Shown: piece after piece, positions 3,906-6,133 of the stretch | Layout of the letters: each line of letters begins with the position of its first letter | Numbering within the stretch: the stretch's first letter is position 1 | Assembly: GCA_018716365.1 (NCBI GenBank) | Contig: DVKA01000082.1 | Span: 1-6,133 of the forward strand | Length of the DNA: 6,133 nucleotides | Source of the DNA: Candidatus Caccocola faecipullorum | GTDB lineage: Bacteria; Synergistota; Synergistia; Synergistales; Synergistaceae | Reading direction: 5' to 3' | Made by a program: the position numbers and the translations under genes | The notes under the pieces: model-generated | Database searches by the model: none | Told to the model about the DNA's origin: nothing | The model's input: only the letters and a program-made list of their open reading frames with translations

Positions 3906-6133
3906 CGTCCGCCGCCTCCGTCTCGCCCGCGTTCTGCGCGTTCTCTTCCTTGCCGGGCTTCTTCCACGCCACGTAGTCACAGTCCGGGTAGCGGTTGCAG
4001 CCGTAGAAGAAGCGCCCCGCCATCTTGCCCTTCGTCGCCTTGCGGCGTATCAGCTCGCCTTCTCCGCATTTCGGGCACTTGATGCCCGTGCCCTTGACTA
4101 TCTTGCGCGTGTAGCGGCACTCGGGATAGCCCGTGCAGGCGATGAACTCGCCGAAGCGCCCGCGCTTTATGACGAGGTCGCGCCCGCACTCGGGACACTG
4201 CTCGCCTATGAGCTCAGGTTCGGGCCTCATGCTCTCGCCGTGCGCCGCGACTTCGTCGACGGCGGGCTTGAACTCGTGCCAGAAGTCGGCCATGAGCTTC
4301 TTCCACTCGATGTCGCCGGACTCAACCTGGTCGAGCTCCTGCTCCATCTCCGCCGTGAAGCCGACGTTGATGAGCGTCGGGAAATATTTGACCAAGAAAT
4401 TATTGACGAGCCGCCCGAGCTTCGTCGGATTCAGCCGCTTGTCCTCCTCGCCGCGGTCCACGTAGCCGCGCGCGAAGAGCGTCTCTATTATCGTCGCGTA
4501 GGTCGACGGGCGGCCTATGCCCTTTTCTTCGAGCGCCTTGACGAGGCCGGCCTCGGTGTACTGCGGCTGCGGCTGCGTGAATTTCTGCTCTTTCTCTATC
4601 GCGTCTATGTTGAGCGTCTCGCCCTTGACGGCGGGCTCGATCGTCACGTCCTTGATGCCGAGCGGGTAGACGCGGCCCCAGCCGTCGAATGTTACGACGA
4701 CGCCGGACTGCTTCATCTGGTAGCCGCCCGAGCTGCACACGAGGTTCGTGCGCGCGACGACGGCGTCCTTCATCTGGCTCGCTATGAAGCGGCTCCATAT
4801 CAGCTCGTACAGCTTGAACTGCTCGGGCGTGAGGTAGGGCTTCACCGACTCGGGCGTCAGAGACGCGTCGGTCGCGCGTATCGCCTCGTGCGCGTCCTGC
4901 GCCTTGCCCTTCGGCGTGTACTCGTTGGGCGACGCGGGTAGATATTCCTCGCCGAAGCTCTCGCGTATGAAGGAGCGCGAGGCTTCGAGCGCCTCGGGCG
5001 CAAGCCGCAGGCTGTCGGTGCGCATGTAGGTGATAAGCCCCGTCGGGCCGCGGCCCGGAATTTCGACGCCTTCGTAAAGCGCCTGTGCTATGCGCATCGT
5101 GCGGCGCGGCGCGAAGCCGCAGCGGCGCGACGCCTCCTGCTGGAGCGTACTGGTCTTGAAGGGCGGGTTCGGCTGACGTTTACTTTCCTTCGTTCCGAAA
5201 TCGTCGACGACGAGCCGCCCCGCGCGTATCGCGGCCTCGGCTTTGTTCGCCTCGTCTTCGCTGCTTATCGTCACGGGCTTGCCCTCGAATTTTTCTACGC
5301 GTAGCTTGTAGCCGCGCTTCGCGTCGAGGCTCGAAGCCGCCACGTCGAGCAGCCAGTATTCCTCGGGGATGAAGCGTTCTATCTCTTCCTGACGCTCGCA
5401 GACTATGCGCAGCGCGACGGACTGCACGCGCCCGGCGGAGAGGCCGCGCTGCACCTTGTACCAGAGCAGCGGGCTGAGCTCGTAGCCGACGAGGCGGTCG
5501 AGCACGCGGCGCGCCTGCTGCGCCTCGACGAGGTTCATGTTTATCACGTCGGGCTCGGCTATCGCGCTTTTGACGCCGTGGCTCGTGATCTCGTGCATTC
5601 TTATGCGGCACTGTTTGTTTGTGTCGATGTCGAGCAGCGTCGCCAGGTGCCACGCTATCGCCTCGCCCTCGCGGTCGGGGTCGGAGGCGAGCAGCGTTCC
5701 GGCGCTAACCGACGAAGCTCCCTTGAGCGTCTTTATGAGGTCGGCCTTGCCGCGCACCTGTATGTACTCGGGCTCGAAGCTGTTTTCGATGTCTATCGCC
5801 ATACGCCCTTTCGGAAGGTCGCGCACGTGGCCGATGCTCGCGAGCACGCGGTATTTCGGGCCGAGTATCTTTTCGAGCGTCTTGGCCTTCGCGGGGGACT
5901 CGACTATAACGAGCGTCTTTCCCTCGTACTGTGCAAATTTCTGAAGCTTCGCGGACGTTTTCGACGCGGCCTTTTTAGCCGGAGCTTTTTTCGCCGCGCT
6001 TTCCTTCGCCGTCTTTTCGGCGGCGCGCCTGGTCGCGCTCTTTTTCGCCGTCGTCTCTTTTTTAGCGGCTGTCTCCTTCTTCGCAGCGGCGCTCTTCGTA
6101 GTTTTCTTCGCGGGAGCTTTCTTCGCCGCGCTT
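3889..6133 (-). CDS. topA: DNA topoisomerase I (type IA) with Lys/Ala-rich N-terminal tail, 5' end beyond right edge
   Basis: Topoisomerase I relaxes negative supercoils by transient single-strand cleavage with a 5'-phosphotyrosine. 747 codons are visible and no ATG, GTG or TTG occurs in the first 95, so the true start lies outside. Visible residues 1-62 are a basic Ala/Lys tail. The TOPRIM domain follows: KTLVIVESPAKAKT with catalytic E78, and SDPDREGEA with acidic D151, D153 and E155. The nucleophile is Y369 in GLITYMRTDS (codon 5028-5026). Two C4 zinc ribbons end the protein: C646/C649/C666/C672 and C686/C689/C712/C718. An acidic tail of about 20 residues follows. A GTG at 5847 could look like a start, but it is internal to the TOPRIM fold (the V in YRVLASIGHV) and would lose the catalytic Glu. 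trmFO overlaps its last 17 nt. Basic tails in known TopA proteins are mostly C-terminal (mycobacteria, Streptomyces), so the N-terminal placement is unusual. Confidence 0.97.
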   Translation of the reverse strand, partial: SAAKKAPAKKTTKSAAAKKETAAKKETTAKKSATRRAAEKTAKESAAKKAPAKKAASKTSAKLQKFAQYEGKTLVIVESPAKAKTLEKILGPKYRVLASIGHVRDLPKGRMAIDIENSFEPEYIQVRGKADLIKTLKGASSVSAGTLLASDPDREGEAIAWHLATLLDIDTNKQCRIRMHEITSHGVKSAIAEPDVINMNLVEAQQARRVLDRLVGYELSPLLWYKVQRGLSAGRVQSVALRIVCERQEEIERFIPEEYWLLDVAASSLDAKRGYKLRVEKFEGKPVTISSEDEANKAEAAIRAGRLVVDDFGTKESKRQPNPPFKTSTLQQEASRRCGFAPRRTMRIAQALYEGVEIPGRGPTGLITYMRTDSLRLAPEALEASRSFIRESFGEEYLPASPNEYTPKGKAQDAHEAIRATDASLTPESVKPYLTPEQFKLYELIWSRFIASQMKDAVVARTNLVCSSGGYQMKQSGVVVTFDGWGRVYPLGIKDVTIEPAVKGETLNIDAIEKEQKFTQPQPQYTEAGLVKALEEKGIGRPSTYATIIETLFARGYVDRGEEDKRLNPTKLGRLVNNFLVKYFPTLINVGFTAEMEQELDQVESGDIEWKKLMADFWHEFKPAVDEVAAHGESMRPEPELIGEQCPECGRDLVIKRGRFGEFIACTGYPECRYTRKIVKGTGIKCPKCGEGELIRRKATKGKMAGRFFYGCNRYPDCDYVAWKKPGKEENAQNAGETEAADDAGDM
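3915..3919 (-). promoter_or_regulatory. Ribosome binding site that decides the trmFO start
   Basis: GGAGG on the minus strand lies 9 nt before the ATG at 3905, inside the end of topA. It supports this ATG over the upstream in-frame ATG at 3980. Confidence 0.7.
5947..6132 (-). repeat. Degenerate AAKK/AKKE repeat coding the TopA N-terminal tail
   Basis: This is the coding repeat at the start of the visible topA reading frame. The 62 residues hold 19 Lys, 2 Arg, 21 Ala and only 4 Glu. SAAKKAPAKK occurs twice, at 6132-6103 and 6000-5971, 132 nt apart, with 25 of 30 bases identical. Between them a hexapeptide pattern AKKETA, AKKETT, AKKSAT is seen. The composition resembles histone H1 tails and HU-type tails, which bind the DNA backbone without sequence preference. 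It continues off the right edge, so total length and copy number are unknown. Confidence 0.85.

Noticed and set aside
3906..3980. Longer trmFO start adding 25 residues
   Set aside because: The added residues are Arg-rich and overlap the topA zinc-ribbon end in another frame. TrmFO proteins start just before the FAD motif, and the ATG at 3905 has its own GGAGG.
4240..4941. Plus-strand open frame of 233 codons opposite topA
   Set aside because: This is an antisense shadow of the topA catalytic and zinc-ribbon region. The translation is Leu/Arg/Val-rich with no domain pattern.
5845..5847. GTG as the topA start
   Set aside because: The frame continues upstream through the essential VIVESPAKAKT motif. 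The GTG encodes an internal Val of the TOPRIM domain.
5947..6132. Repeated DNA at the right edge as a mobile element or CRISPR-like array
   Set aside because: The repeats are in phase with the topA codons, have no regular spacer and no palindromic ends, and are explained by Lys/Ala-rich coding sequence.

Overview
All genes in this window lie on the minus strand, so it reads from right to left: topA (5' end cut off by the right edge), trmFO, an intergenic control region, xerC-type recombinase, codY, cheY-like receiver, then the first 36 codons of an S1-domain gene cut off by the left edge. Coding density is high. The only non-coding stretches of note are 2389-2561 (terminator plus promoters and operator) and 109-225 (possible hairpin and promoter).

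Organism (inference): a GC-rich anaerobe-type bacterium carrying CodY. The order topA-trmFO-xerC-(hslVU)-codY is a Firmicutes hallmark that is shared, as I recall, by Synergistota. The high GC together with frequent ATA isoleucine codons, and a CodY of the divergent Cys-containing type, make Synergistota (Cloacibacillus/Synergistes-like) my first guess and Negativicutes the alternative. No rRNA or other decisive marker is present.

Layout: topA and trmFO form one transcription unit. They overlap by 17 nt and end in a strong Rho-independent terminator at 2504-2531. A second unit, xerC-codY-cheY, starts from the 173-bp gap and has 21-nt spacers between its genes. That gap holds up to three tandem sigma70-like promoters and a 15-bp sequence matching the B. 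subtilis/Lactococcus CodY box at 14 of 15 positions, so codY probably controls its own operon. xerC has no Shine-Dalgarno sequence. Its ATG sits 7 nt after a good -10 box, which suggests a leaderless transcript.

Points of biological interest: (1) the CodY box with promoters at the head of the xerC-codY-cheY operon; (2) the leaderless-looking xerC start; (3) a histone H1-like Lys/Ala-rich tail on the N-terminal side of topoisomerase I; (4) a CheY-like protein whose conserved switch Ser/Thr is glycine; (5) a CodY whose isoleucine-contacting Arg is replaced and whose ligand loop carries two Cys; (6) absence of hslVU between xerC and codY, with a lone cheY where flagellar genes follow codY in Bacillus. 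I found no CRISPR array, insertion sequence, tRNA, rRNA or clearly novel multi-gene system. This is mainly a conserved housekeeping region with unusual regulatory and domain details.
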